Below are positions 23,881 to 33,636 of a stretch of DNA of 64,000 bases, piece after piece; the first letter of the stretch is position 1; the number at the start of each line of letters is the position of its first letter. The translations under genes and the position numbers were made by a program. The DNA comes from Jaltomata sinuosa (Eukaryota; Streptophyta; Magnoliopsida; Solanales; Solanaceae). Under the pieces are notes generated by a model that made no database searches, had not been told where the DNA came from, and saw only the letters and a list, made by a program, of their open reading frames with translations. The stretch spans positions 682,001-746,000 of the forward strand of contig QJPP01007254.1 of NCBI GenBank assembly GCA_003996215.1, read 5' to 3'.

Positions 23881-24962
23881 TAAATGCCCCTTACCTTTTC
23901 CTGCGCTTCCCTTACTAGTTCCACTCCTAAAGGCTTTACATCGCCTTCCTCAAACCACCCAACTGGTGATCTGCAGCTCCTCCCATACAATGCCTCGAAT
24001 GGTGCCATGTTAATACTGGAGTGATATCTATTGTTGTATGAGAATTCACACAACGGTAGAAACTGGTCCCAATGACCCCCGAAGTCCATCACACATGCTC
24101 TCAGCATGTCCTCCAATACCTGGATCATCCTCTCCGACTAACCATCAGTCTGAGGATGGAAGGCTGTGCTAAAAGTGAGTTTTGTACCTAACTCTTCATG
24201 TAGCTTGCCCCAGAACTTGGAAGTAAACTGTGTACCCCTGTGTGAAATGATGGACAGTGGCACCCCATGCAATCCCACAATCTTCTTCACATAGATCTTA
24301 GCCAATTGTTGTGAATTGTAATCTACCCTGACCGGAATGAAATGAGAAGACTTGATCAGCCTGTCAATAATGACCCAAATTGAGTCATACTTCCCTAGTG
24401 TCTTGGGAAGACCCACCAGGAAATCCATGGCTATCATTTCCCACTTCTACTCTGGAATTGGCATTATCTGAAGTAGTCCTACAGGTCTCTGATGTTCATA
24501 TTTTACCTGTTGGCAGTTCTGACACTTGGACACAAAATCAACTATGTCCCCTTTCATCCTGGGTCACCAATAACGCTGCCTCAAGTTCCTGTACATTTTA
24601 GTCACACCCGAATGAATTGAGTACCGCGAACCATGAGCTTCTGTCAAGATTTTATGAATTATATCATCAACCCGAGGAACACAAATTCTCCCCCTAAAAT
24701 TTAACACTCTGCCAGAGTCTAGCGTGACGTCTCTAGATTCCTCGGATATTACCTTACCTCGAACCTTACTCTGTTTCGGATCCTGAAACTGTTTGGCCTT
24801 TATTTCCTCTATGAAAGTGGATTTGACCTCAATACTGGCCAACAACCCACCCTAATCTGAAACACCCAAGTGCATGAACTTGGCCTCCAATGCTCGAATT
24901 TCCTTTGCTAGTGTTCGTTTGAACACCCCCAAACAAGCCAAGCTACCCATGCTAACTGTTTT
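23881..24962 (-). pseudogene. Family C pol: integrase zinc-binding domain and core
   Basis: Reading leftwards: the HHCC zinc finger (HGSRYSIHSG...) around 24,640, then the core with MDFLVGLP near 24,420, SIISHRGTQFTS near 24,240 and DGxSERMIQVLEDM near 24,140, then YNNRYHSSINMAPFEALYGR near 24,010. Of the DDE triad the first Asp and the Glu are kept, but the second Asp is His (codon at 24240-24242). In-frame stops replace Trp at 24564-24566 (TGA) and 24447-24449 (TAG) and Gln at 24138-24140 (TAG). Two more stops lie near 24,850 and at 24960-24962. The integrase is therefore doubly inactive. Confidence 0.9.
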
Positions 24963-26150
24963 CTAGCTTAATGTGTCTGCCACCACATTAGCCTTACCCG
25001 GATAGTATTGAATAGTCACATCATAGTCCTTCAATAACTCCATCCGCCTCCTCTGCCTCAGATTCAAATCCTTTTGAGTGAACACATGCTGCAGACTGTG
25101 ATGATCAGTGAACACTTCACACCTGACACCATAAAGATAGTGTCTCCAAATCTTTAGTGCAAAAACCACCGCTGCCAACTCTAAGTCGTGAGTCGGGTAA
25201 TTACTTTCATGCATATTCAACTGCCTTGATGCATAGGCTATCACATTCTTATCCTGCATCAACACAACACCCAAACCAGAATGTGAAGCATCACAGTAAA
25301 CAATAAAGTCTTTACCTTCAACAGGCAAGGACAATATAGGAGTCGTGGTCAAAAGTGTCTTGAGATTTTGAAAGCTTTCCTCGCACTTGTCGGACCACAT
25401 GAACGGTACATCTTTCTGTGTCAGCCTGGTTAGGTGAGTAGCAATAGAAGAAAAATTCTCAACAAACCTCTGGTAGTACCCTGCGAGCCCAACAAAACTC
25501 CTCACCTCAGTCACAGAGCTAGGCCGGGCCCAACTCTTGACTGCTTCAATTTTCTGGGGATCCACCATCACCCCCTGTTCTGACACTACATACCCCAAAA
25601 ATGCAACTGAAGTCAACCAAAACTCACACTTAGTGAACTTCGCATAAAGCCTCTGGCGTCTCGAGATATCCAACACAATACAGAGATGATTAGCATGCTC
25701 CTCTATACTCTTAGAGTAGATAAAAATATCATTGATAAATACAATCACGAAGGAATCCAAATACAACTTGAATACCCCATTCATCAAATTCATAAATGTT
25801 GTCGGCACATTGGTCAAACCAAACGACATTACTAGAAACTCATAATGCCCATACCGAGTCCGAAAAGTAGTTTTCAGAATGTCCTCAGGCCTAATCTTTA
25901 TTTGATGGTACCCCGATCTCAAGTCGATTTTCGAAAATATCGATGCACCCTGAAGTTGGTTAAACAAATCATCTATACGGGGTAGGGGGTACTTATTTCG
26001 GATGGTCACCTTGTTCAACTGCCTATAGTCTATGCACATCCGCATACTACCATCCTTCTTTTTTACAATTAAAACTGAAGCACCACAAGGCAAAGCACTG
26101 GGACATATAAATCCCTTATCTAGGAGTTCCTGCAGCTGAGTCTTAAGTCT
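24963..26150 (-). pseudogene. Family C pol: reverse transcriptase and RNase H
   Basis: A 376-codon open frame (26093-24963) with the RT blocks in order: VKKKDGSMRMCIDYRQLN, RIDDLFNQLQGASIFSKIDL, FRTRYGHYEFLVMSFGLTN, then VIVFINDIFIYS. The catalytic FIDD motif reads FIND (Asn codon at 25731-25733), which should abolish polymerase activity. RNase H follows with IVYCDASHSGLGVVL, HDLELAAVVFALKIWRHYL and VFTDHHSLQHVF; its acidic residues are kept. A stop at 24960-24962 precedes integrase. A frameshift near 26,150 separates this frame from protease. Confidence 0.92.
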
Positions 26151-27145
26151 CTTAACTCTGCCGGAGCCATACGATACGGAGGAATGGAAATAGGACGAGT
26201 GCCTGGCTCCAAATCAATACATAAATCTATGTCCCTTTCCGGAGGCATACCTGGCAAGTCCACAGGAAATACCTCTAAATATTAAGAAACCACCAGAACT
26301 GACTCAATAGACGGGGACTCCACGCTATTATCCTGGAGATGAGCCAAGAAGGCTAGACACCCCTTCCCCACTAGCTTCCTAGCCCGAACAAACGATATTA
26401 TCTTAACTGGCTTAGGCCTGTACACACCTTCCCACTCTAGTCTATCCTTACCCGAAATTTCTAGAGCCATAGTCTTGGTGTTATAGTTCAACACAGCATG
26501 ATAAGGAGATAGCCAAGTCATACCCAAGATAATATCAAAATCAACCATATCCATAATTACCAAGTCTACCCAAGTATGCAACCCCACAAATACCAAAGAA
26601 CAATCACGATAAACATGAGTCACAATCACAGACTCTCCAACCGGGGTAGAAACATGGACAGGGGAATCAAGGATATCACAAATTAGGTCCAGACCCAACG
26701 CAAAACTCACAAATATATAAGAATATATAGAACCTAGGTCAAATAATATCGAAGCCATTTTATCGCAGACAAGAATGGTACCTGTGATCACTGTATCTGA
26801 TGCTTCTGCCTCGATCCTTCCTGGAGAAGCATAGCAATGAGCCTGATCATCAATTCGGGCAACTTCCCGGGCTGGCTGCACTGCACCTCTGCCTGCACCG
26901 TCGTTCCCCCTGTCTCCCCTGCCTCCCTGAAAATTACCTCGCTCACCCTGTGGATGACCCCTAGCATTACTGCCTCTGCCTGTCGAGACCACTGCTCTAA
27001 ACGACTGCTGATCCTGATTACCTGTCTGCCTATGTGGACACTCCAACTTAAAGTGGCCCAGATCACCATAATGGAAGTAACCACAGTCAAGTGTAGGTCT
27101 GCTAGCTGATGTATAAGATGCTCTATGGCCTCTAGGAGTTGAAGA
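26151..27145 (-). pseudogene. Family C gag zinc knuckle and aspartic protease
   Basis: Directly after the gag stop the frame stays open: it encodes a degraded CCHC knuckle near 27,050-27,090 in which both Cys of CxxC are Tyr while GH and the last Cys remain, then a Gly/Arg-rich linker. The protease follows near 26,740, where the active-site DSG/DPG reads DLG in ILFDLGSIYSYIF. Further on come IILGMTWLSPYHAVLNY and the pre-RT EVFPVDLPGMPPERDID segment. A stop at 26282-26284 and a one-base frameshift near 26,150 break the link to RT. Confidence 0.88.
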
Positions 27146-28276
27146 CTAAGCGCCCTGACGACCACCTGTAGTAGCTTGCAAGGCTGACTGAATAGGACGG
27201 GCCGAGTAAGCATGTTGATTCTGGCCCCTGGAGTATGAACCACCATAGTTTCCCTCATTCCGGAGCTTCTTGGCTAAAGCCTTAGCCTGCCCCGCTTGCC
27301 TAACTCCCTCTAACTTCTTCACATAATCCACCACATCATTAAAGCCCTTTCCTGAAGAAGTCATATGCACTGACAGTACCTTCAGTTCAGTATTTAGACC
27401 CTTGATAAACAACCGGACCCGTTCCTCCTTGGACCCCAACATCTGTGTAGCAAAATGAGACAAGGCATGAAACTTGGCCTCATAAGCCGAGACCAACATG
27501 CCACCCTGTTCTAAGTTCAAGAACTCATCTTTATTCCGGTCCCTCAAAGTATGGGGTACGTACTTCTCCAAGAACAAGTCATGGAACTGCTCCCAAGTCA
27601 GTGGAGGTAGAATAGAAGACCGACACTCAACATAAGACCTCCACCACTGCTTGGCATCACCCTGTAGCTGAAAAATGACAAATTCAACCCCATACCGACG
27701 AACAATACCCAACTTGTGCAACCTCTCATAGCAATACAATATGAACTCATAAGCATCCTCCCTATCCGAACCCTGAAACGTAGGGGGTTTCAGCTTGAGA
27801 AACTTGGTCAGCATCTCATGCTCATTCCCTGTCATCACTGGGCCTAGCAATGGCCTGAAAAAATCATTTGTGCCCGAAGTTTCATCGATCCTAGGCGCTG
27901 TAGTGACCACTGGCTGATTATCCAAGGCCTGATTTGCATAAGCTGCAGGTATGGATCTAGCACCAACCAACCCACTCAGAATGTTCCAAACTTGCTGAAA
28001 GGCTTCCGGTGTCATAGCAAGAAGGCATGTACCCCCAACCGGTGCCGCCTCTGTCTGCGCCCCTTTATCCTCTACAACCACTTCTTCTACGTCCTCAACA
28101 ACATGCTCTTGAGGTGGGGGAGTGGTTTCCTCGCGTGCATCAGCAGTAGCTCGAGCCCCCCCCCTGGTGGGTATTGCTCTACCTTGTCCTCTTCCCCTTC
28201 CCCTACCTCTACCATGGACAGTCGGGCCTACTGCTGGGACCGCTGCTCTAGCTCTGTTATTCCTTGTGTTAACCAT
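27146..28276 (-). pseudogene. Family C gag
   Basis: A 376-codon frame starting MVNTRNNRARAAVPAVG, with a Gly/Arg-rich N-terminus (RGRGRGRGQGR at about residues 23-33), an acidic EDVEEVVVED stretch, and a retrotransposon gag domain at about residues 150-310 (LKPPTFQGSDREDAYEF, QLQGDAKQWWRSYV, FLEKYVPHTLRDRNKDEF). It ends at a TAG (27146-27148) just before the zinc knuckle; the frame continues beyond, so this is probably a CAG-to-TAG change rather than a real terminus. The start lies about 210 bp after the primer site. Gag would form the virus-like particle that packages element RNA. Confidence 0.9.
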
Positions 28277-28482
28277 CTACGAACAAAAGAGTGAATGAGG
28301 TTAGATACCAATTTGTATCACCAGATACCAATTTGAATCAACTTATAGCACCAAGGAAAGAAGGAAGAGATAGTTTTTCCTAAAGCCCCATAGCCTCCCG
28401 AAGAAAAGTACGGACGTCTCTGCACCATTCTGCAGGACTATACTAGACTCATTTGGTACGACGAGATCAACAAACCTAGGGC

Positions 28483-28494
28483 TCTGATACCATC
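28483..28494 (-). other. Primer-binding site of family C element, tRNA-iMet
   Basis: Minus strand: LTR end CA, spacer AAGA, then TGGTATCAGAGC, an exact match to the initiator-Met primer site. It confirms that the right LTR is the 5' LTR. Confidence 0.92.
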
Positions 28495-28498
28495 TTTG

Positions 28499-30679
28499 TC
28501 ATGACCTAGACCGCCGTGAGTGGCACTCACCCAACCCCTGGGTGAGAGAACCATTACTGCCCCGAACTTAACCGTTCTAACAACTCAAAACCAAGTGCGG
28601 AAAGGAAACTAGCATTCAATAATTTAGGAAAAATACTTTATTAACATTAACCTACAGAAATTATACCCTAGAACCTGAAAGTCGCAGTACCAAACAATCT
28701 ACCAATGTCTAGAGTACGGGGATACAACCCCAAAACATAAAGGAAATAGTTCAAGCCTGAAACAAATGGGCTACAACTCTAAAAATAGATCCAAGGCAGC
28801 TTGATCGAACAACTCACCCTTGAAGTCTGGAATGCTGGTACTACAGATGAGGTCACGTCTCAACCGCTGGAAGATTTTTTGTACTCACAAGAAAGACAAG
28901 CAAGTGCAGTATCAGTACACCACCACTGTGTACTGGTAGTATCATCAGCCAGTTTCCAAATAAAAAGTTTATAAGCAGTACAACAATATCAAGTAAAATG
29001 TATGGAATACATGCAACAATATTAACAGGCTCCCCTTAGACTACTAGCCTCTGCCTAACTTGTTCCCACATGAAATCCATTCTTAATAACCATAAGCAAC
29101 AGTCACATACACATAACCACCCTTTCTGCCTAACTCGGACCCACCCTGGGATCCCCTATAGACAACACCTAAGTGTTAACCCCGGCCTAAACCAAGACCA
29201 ATTCAATACATACAACAGAATTCCCGGTAACTCAAGGACCACCAGACAATATCATAATTCAACAAACATCCCGGTTCACTCATGGAACCAATACCAGTCA
29301 ATGCAATGCAATAAATAACAATGCAATGATAAAGAAAAGTAAACCCGTACCAGGCTTGGTACCCGAGCCAACCGTTAGTAATTTATATCAGGCGTGGTAC
29401 CTGTATCAATCGTTAGTATACCTGTACCAGGCGTGGTACCCGCGCCAACCGAATGTCAATAATCCACAGTTAATATATGAATACACAACTTGTAAACCAA
29501 CAAGTACACACCGGTCAACTCACAGACTATAAGGCAGGACCTTTAGTTATTCTACACAATCCCTCTAAGCAATGCAATTCATACAACCACTTAGATAAGA
29601 GTACAAGCACATACAATATTCACAGAAATCGTAAGCCATCACCTACCTCGAAATGATCCAAGTTCTATTCAACCCGAGCTTTCCTGTGTTCTGGATTCCT
29701 TTCTCGTTCTTGGTCTAAAATAACATACAAATACATGAAATTAACAAACAAGGCCTGCACATTACCCAGATTACAGCGAATCCCAAAACCCTAGGCCACC
29801 CATGATCATCCCACCCTTTTCCCGGGCTTTCCATCGTTAATTTCCCTAGTTCTATCATTTTTACGAATAAAAAATAGGGAATTTAACAACCTATGATCAT
29901 AATATCTTACTTTTAACAACACCCAAGAACATTCAAGTCTAGAATCCCCCTTCTTCCCCAGATTCTACCATTCCTAGGTTATTCCAACCTTCCCACAAGT
30001 TACCTCCTAGCAATTCTACCGCATAGGAAAAGTATTACGAAGACTGAGGAGTAGAAACCTTACCTTAGGGAAGAAAACAATGGAAAAATAGAGGAAAAAT
30101 GCCTGGAATCGCCTTGCCCTTCTCCCAAAATGAAATTGCGAAAACTGAATTTTTTTGGAAATGTTTCAGCTTTAATTCCCATCGATCCCGCTATAAAGGT
30201 CCACTCCACTATAGCGGATCCGCTGTAGCAGAGTCGCCCGCTATGGGGAAGGCTGACCTCTGTTGTAGCGGTAATTTTTCCGCTACGGCGGAGGCCGCTA
30301 CGGCGAAGTGTCAACCGCTATAGAGGTTGAAACGGGATAGAAAGTCATAAAACCTCCAAAATCATTCCATTTTATAACACACTTATTTTCCCGACGTCCC
30401 AAAATAACCCCTTCGCGTCGACCTCGATTTTGGAGTACTACTTACCCAAATTCGATTCCAAAAAGTCCCCTGGATTGCTTTATGTGTTAGCTACGAGGAA
30501 AACTAGCTCAACACAAGACATCTAACCCCATCCTTACCCAGATGGCCCTAGACCATGCCTCTCTCCTAAACTGGTCGAGACTAGGCTAGCCCAGAATTTC
30601 AAACCCCTAAATTCAGAGTTTTCTAACTCTAAAACTTGGCACGATTGGACTACCCATAATGACAGACCCGATCATTACA
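28499..30679 (-). repeat. 5' LTR of family C element (2181 bp)
   Basis: TGTCATGACC at the left, GATCATTACA at the right. Collinear with the 3' LTR over its whole length, including the CCAGGCTTGGTACC repeats near 29350 and the CTATAGCGG cluster at 30185-30330. Differences are scattered single bases and small indels, so the insertion is not very recent. Confidence 0.93.
30185..30330. repeat. CTATAGCGG motif cluster in the 5' LTR
   Basis: CCGCTATA, CTATAGCGGATCCGCTGTAG, CCGCTATGG, TGTAGCGG, CCGCTACGGCGG, CCGCTACGGCG and CCGCTATAG lie within 146 bp. This copy is less decayed at CG sites than the one in the 3' LTR. Confidence 0.75.
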
Positions 30680-31487
30680 CTACGGGCCATAGATGGGGTC
30701 CGTAGAACCTGAAGCCGAATTCCTTCAGCAATTGTTTAAGCTTATGATTTCTTCTACTTATGCATGAACTCAGTTTTAGTATGCTTTCCAAGTATGTTTT
30801 TATCATGAAATTGCATAAGCTCGCATACTTAGTACATCCTATTGTAATGACGCATACTTCTTGTGCTGCATCCTATCATGATGCAGAAGTCGCTCATTCT
30901 CAGACTCGTGGCTAGAGACCGCATGTTTTCCAGTCCCTATTGGTGAGTCTTCATCCTTCGAGGACTAGTTATGGATTTAGTTGTCTTATTGACTTTCTTT
31001 CAGTACTTAAAGTTAGCTGGAGTCTTATCCTAACAACTCATTATATCTGTTTTAGAGGCTTTTTAGACATAGCTAGATATTCAGTATTCCATGTTTCAGA
31101 TTATTTCTCCTAGATTTATGCTTTATCTTTATTTATGGAGTTGCTCTTTGTCTATTATTAAGCTTCCACTCATTTTGATTACGTTTATGTTTAAGTCATT
31201 CTAAGGCCAAGGATTAATTTGGGATCACTTGTGATCTAGGGTCCTGTGTTACGCCCAGGGGTTAGCCTCGATGCGTGACACATACCAACTGCAATAAATA
31301 TACAAAAAAGGCCCTAAAGTAAACGAGAAGATAATATATACACAAGAACCAACCTCGGTCCTGGTGTCACCGGTACAAGAGCGTCTAAAGTATGGAGTAG
31401 CTGTACAACAAGTATTGTCTATCCAAAATATAAAATATAGACAAAAAGGTAGATGAAAAGCAGTAAAAGTCTCTAAAAGTTATTACA

Positions 31488-32368
31488 TTTAATCATTTTC
31501 TAAATACACACGGTTTGCTAGATCGAGAAAAAATAAAGAAATTTTGCAGCTCATTCAAATTCAGTTTTAATTATCTAACCATGATGATACTCAACGTTTT
31601 ACTGGTTCATGCTTTAAGTTTCAGCAGAGCTTGAACATGATTCCTAATGAGTCTTTTACCTACAAGCAAAATTGGAGATTCTAATAACATGGTTTCTAAA
31701 ACATACTCCCTCCGTTTCAAAAAGAATGACCTATTTTGACTTGGCACGCAGTTTAAAAAAATAAAGAAGACTTTTGAATCTTGTGATCTTAAGTTAAAGT
31801 TATGTCAAATGTACCAAAATATCTTTTAATCTTGTGATCTTAAACATTCCATGTGGAAAAGTGAAATTAAATTGTTGCCAAAAAAGGAAAGGGTCATTCT
31901 TTTTGAAACGGACTACAAAAGAAAGTAGATCATTCTTTTTAAAATGGAGGAAGTAGTATTTTAATAACAAATATTAACAAAGTTGAGTAGCATTTTTACC
32001 TTCCACAGGGCAGTGAACATGGAGCTTTTGAGGCTTCAAGATCTATTCCCTCCACCACGAGATCGAACAACACAGAGATTAAGAGAGGAAAATGCTAAGT
32101 TTGAGAGATCATAGACAATATATTAAGATGAGCGATTTTTGATAGTTCCCAAACTTGTCCCTCTACTGAAGATATATGGGGGTATTTATAGACGAAAAGG
32201 TTCTAGGATTTGAGTTTGGGCGGGAATTTGAACATGGCCTTTTGAAATTTTGGTCAAAGGAAGTTTGAAGTTTGAATGTTTAAAGTTAGCTGAATCTTCA
32301 CGTGATTTGGGCAGAGAAAACATGATTTGTTTTAGATTATACTTGAAATGAGAAGCCTTGATATGGCC
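31488..32368 (-). other. Unassigned flank with a possible promoter and first exon on the minus strand
   Basis: A TATA box (TATAAATA on the minus strand, 32183-32190) is followed downstream by about 150 bp of leader-like sequence, then an ATG near 32,010 in TCCATGTTCACTGCC that runs into GGAAGGTAAAA, a fair splice donor. Beyond the MITE a T-rich stretch ending TTGCTTGTAG is a fair acceptor near 31,668. The joined frame closes after about 19 codons, so no protein is supported. It may be the 5' end of a host gene whose remainder was displaced, or chance. Confidence 0.25.
31706..31956. mobile_element. Stowaway-type MITE (251 bp, TSD TA)
   Basis: The left end reads CTCCCTCCGTTTCAAAAAG and the reverse complement of the right end CTACTTCCTCCATTTTAAAAAG. 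TA flanks both sides (31704-31705 and 31957-31958). This is the hallmark of Stowaway, a non-autonomous Tc1/mariner derivative moved in trans. An additional internal copy of the TIR sequence (TCATTCTTTTTGAAACGG) lies near 31,891-31,908. Confidence 0.9.
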
Positions 32369-33342
32369 TGTTGACACCCAATTTTGGCTCTCCTTGCTTA
32401 AAATTAATGTATTCAGGTCTCCTCATCGTTAAAGAGTGCAAAATATACTTTTTTACACATTTTTTCTTGAAATATAATATTTTATTGATAATCATTCTTG
32501 TTTTAGGAGTTTTATTAATTTATTGATATATTTTTTATGTTTTACAATTCATTGATAATTATATTTAATTTCGTAATTATTAAAAAAAATTATCAATTTA
32601 TTATCACATTTTTACTACCTTAGAATTTAGTGATAATTATCTTTTATTTGGTAAATATTAGGATTTTTATCAATTTATTGTCATTATATAATTTTGATAA
32701 TCACAATATTTTTTACAGTCATCTGCACACTACAAATACTACAATTTTAATTATTTACAACACATTACATTTTATTTTTATATTTTTGTAATCACATACC
32801 AACACACATATTTTTGTACATTATTTATATTTTTTGATACATTCTACAAACGTAATAAGTCGAATCAATTAATTATAAATACAGAGTTAAAAATTTGGTC
32901 AAATCAAAATCTTATCACCTTTATTAAAGATGACACTTGATGTGATTAATTACGGCTAATATCTTTTGGTTAATAAGCCTTTTACTAATGAATAAAAGGG
33001 TGAATAACCCATTGAATTATAACTCATGTGTTAATGGGACAAAAGGGGGAGTTCTTTTATTTTTTGGGTAAAAATGGGGGTCAATTTGCAATATAAATAA
33101 AGGGGAATGGGAAGAACAAAATCAGATTTTTAAGTTGAGGGGGTTTCTTTACTTTGTTAAAATTTTCATAAGGCCCCAAAGGCGCTCTCGCTCTCTTCTC
33201 TTCCTCAAAGAGAGCAGATGCTCTCTGCCAAGCTCTTTCTCGTCTCATGTCTGTCGGAGGTCCGAAAAATTGAACTCCGGTAAATCTCAACACCACAATT
33301 CACCACCACCACACTACCTCTTCTCCCCATTGTTCTTCCTCT
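32369..33342 (+). mobile_element. 5' part of a Tat/Ogre-like LTR, interrupted by the CACTA element
   Basis: Begins TGTTGACACCCAATTTTGG, an LTR start I recall from plant Tat/Ogre-type Ty3/gypsy elements. A long AT-rich U3 follows (32400-33000), then a TATA box (TATAAATA at 33092-33099) and a CT-rich leader (TCTCGCTCTCTTCTCTTCC near 33,185). The CACTA element sits at 33343, and after it, at 57673, the sequence resumes for about 120 bp. The far end of this LTR has not been found. A host promoter and 5' leader is the alternative. Confidence 0.5.
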
Positions 33343-33636
33343 CACTACAACATTTTAGGCTATTAGCCACCCTTGTAAAGTGTGGCCTAAACTAGCAAAA
33401 AGTGTGGCCTTTGATCAAAGGCTACGCTTTTTGACTTTAGGCAATGCTTTTTCGGGGGTGGCCTAAAGAGGCATAACCTTTGACTTTAGGCCACGCTTTT
33501 CAAGTATTGCTATAGCATCTACGCTTAAAAAGCATGGCCGATGAGATACAACGTCCACGCTTTTTAACACCTCATCAGCAACGCATTTATTTGATAAACC
33601 TATGCTTTAAAGCGTGGCCTTTGGTTTGTTATTGGC
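33343..33636. repeat. Left terminus and subterminal repeats of the CACTA element
   Basis: About ten copies in both orientations of (A)AGTGTGGCCT, CACGCTTTTT, GGCCACGC and close variants follow the CACTACAACA terminus. The repeats stop where truncated chromovirus integrase begins, near 33,637. Confidence 0.82.

Larger units (their letters stand above)
21119..30679 (-). mobile_element. Full-length Tekay/Del-like chromovirus, family C (9561 bp, TSD CTACG)
   Basis: CTACG flanks the element at 21114-21118 and 30680-30684. The 5' LTR is on the right (28499-30679), then the primer site, gag, protease, reverse transcriptase, RNase H, integrase and chromodomain read leftwards, and the 3' LTR is at 21119-23304. 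The two LTRs are 2181 and 2186 bp and very similar. The domain order with integrase last and a C-terminal chromodomain places it in the chromovirus group of Ty3/gypsy; the Tekay/Del label rests on the pol phrases and long LTRs. All coding parts are interrupted, so it is dead. Confidence 0.95.
20735..31280 (+). mobile_element. Middle level of nest: family D solo LTR of about 980 bp (TSD CATAT/CATAC), split
   Basis: Starts TGTAACACTCAG at 20735 and ends GATGCGTGACA at 31280, with CATAT before and CATAC after (four of five bases equal). Excluding the chromovirus inside it and one TSD copy, it measures about 980 bp. The right part, 30685-31280, contains the CTCAGACTCGTGGCTAG phrase shared with the fragment at 14530-15821. 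Its left part is dense in CACGG/CCGTG half-palindromes. Confidence 0.82.
20584..31487 (-). mobile_element. Outer level of nest: short LTR relic of 353 bp (TSD TTTAA), split
   Basis: TGTCACGATCTGAAATTGAG begins at 20584 and its other end, GTTATTACA, is at 31487. TTTAA flanks both outer edges (20579-20583 and 31488-31492). With the inner insertion removed the element is about 353 bp, with LTR-like ends on the minus strand. It is either a solo LTR of a short family or an internally deleted LTR. It is the oldest member of the three-level nest. Confidence 0.8.
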
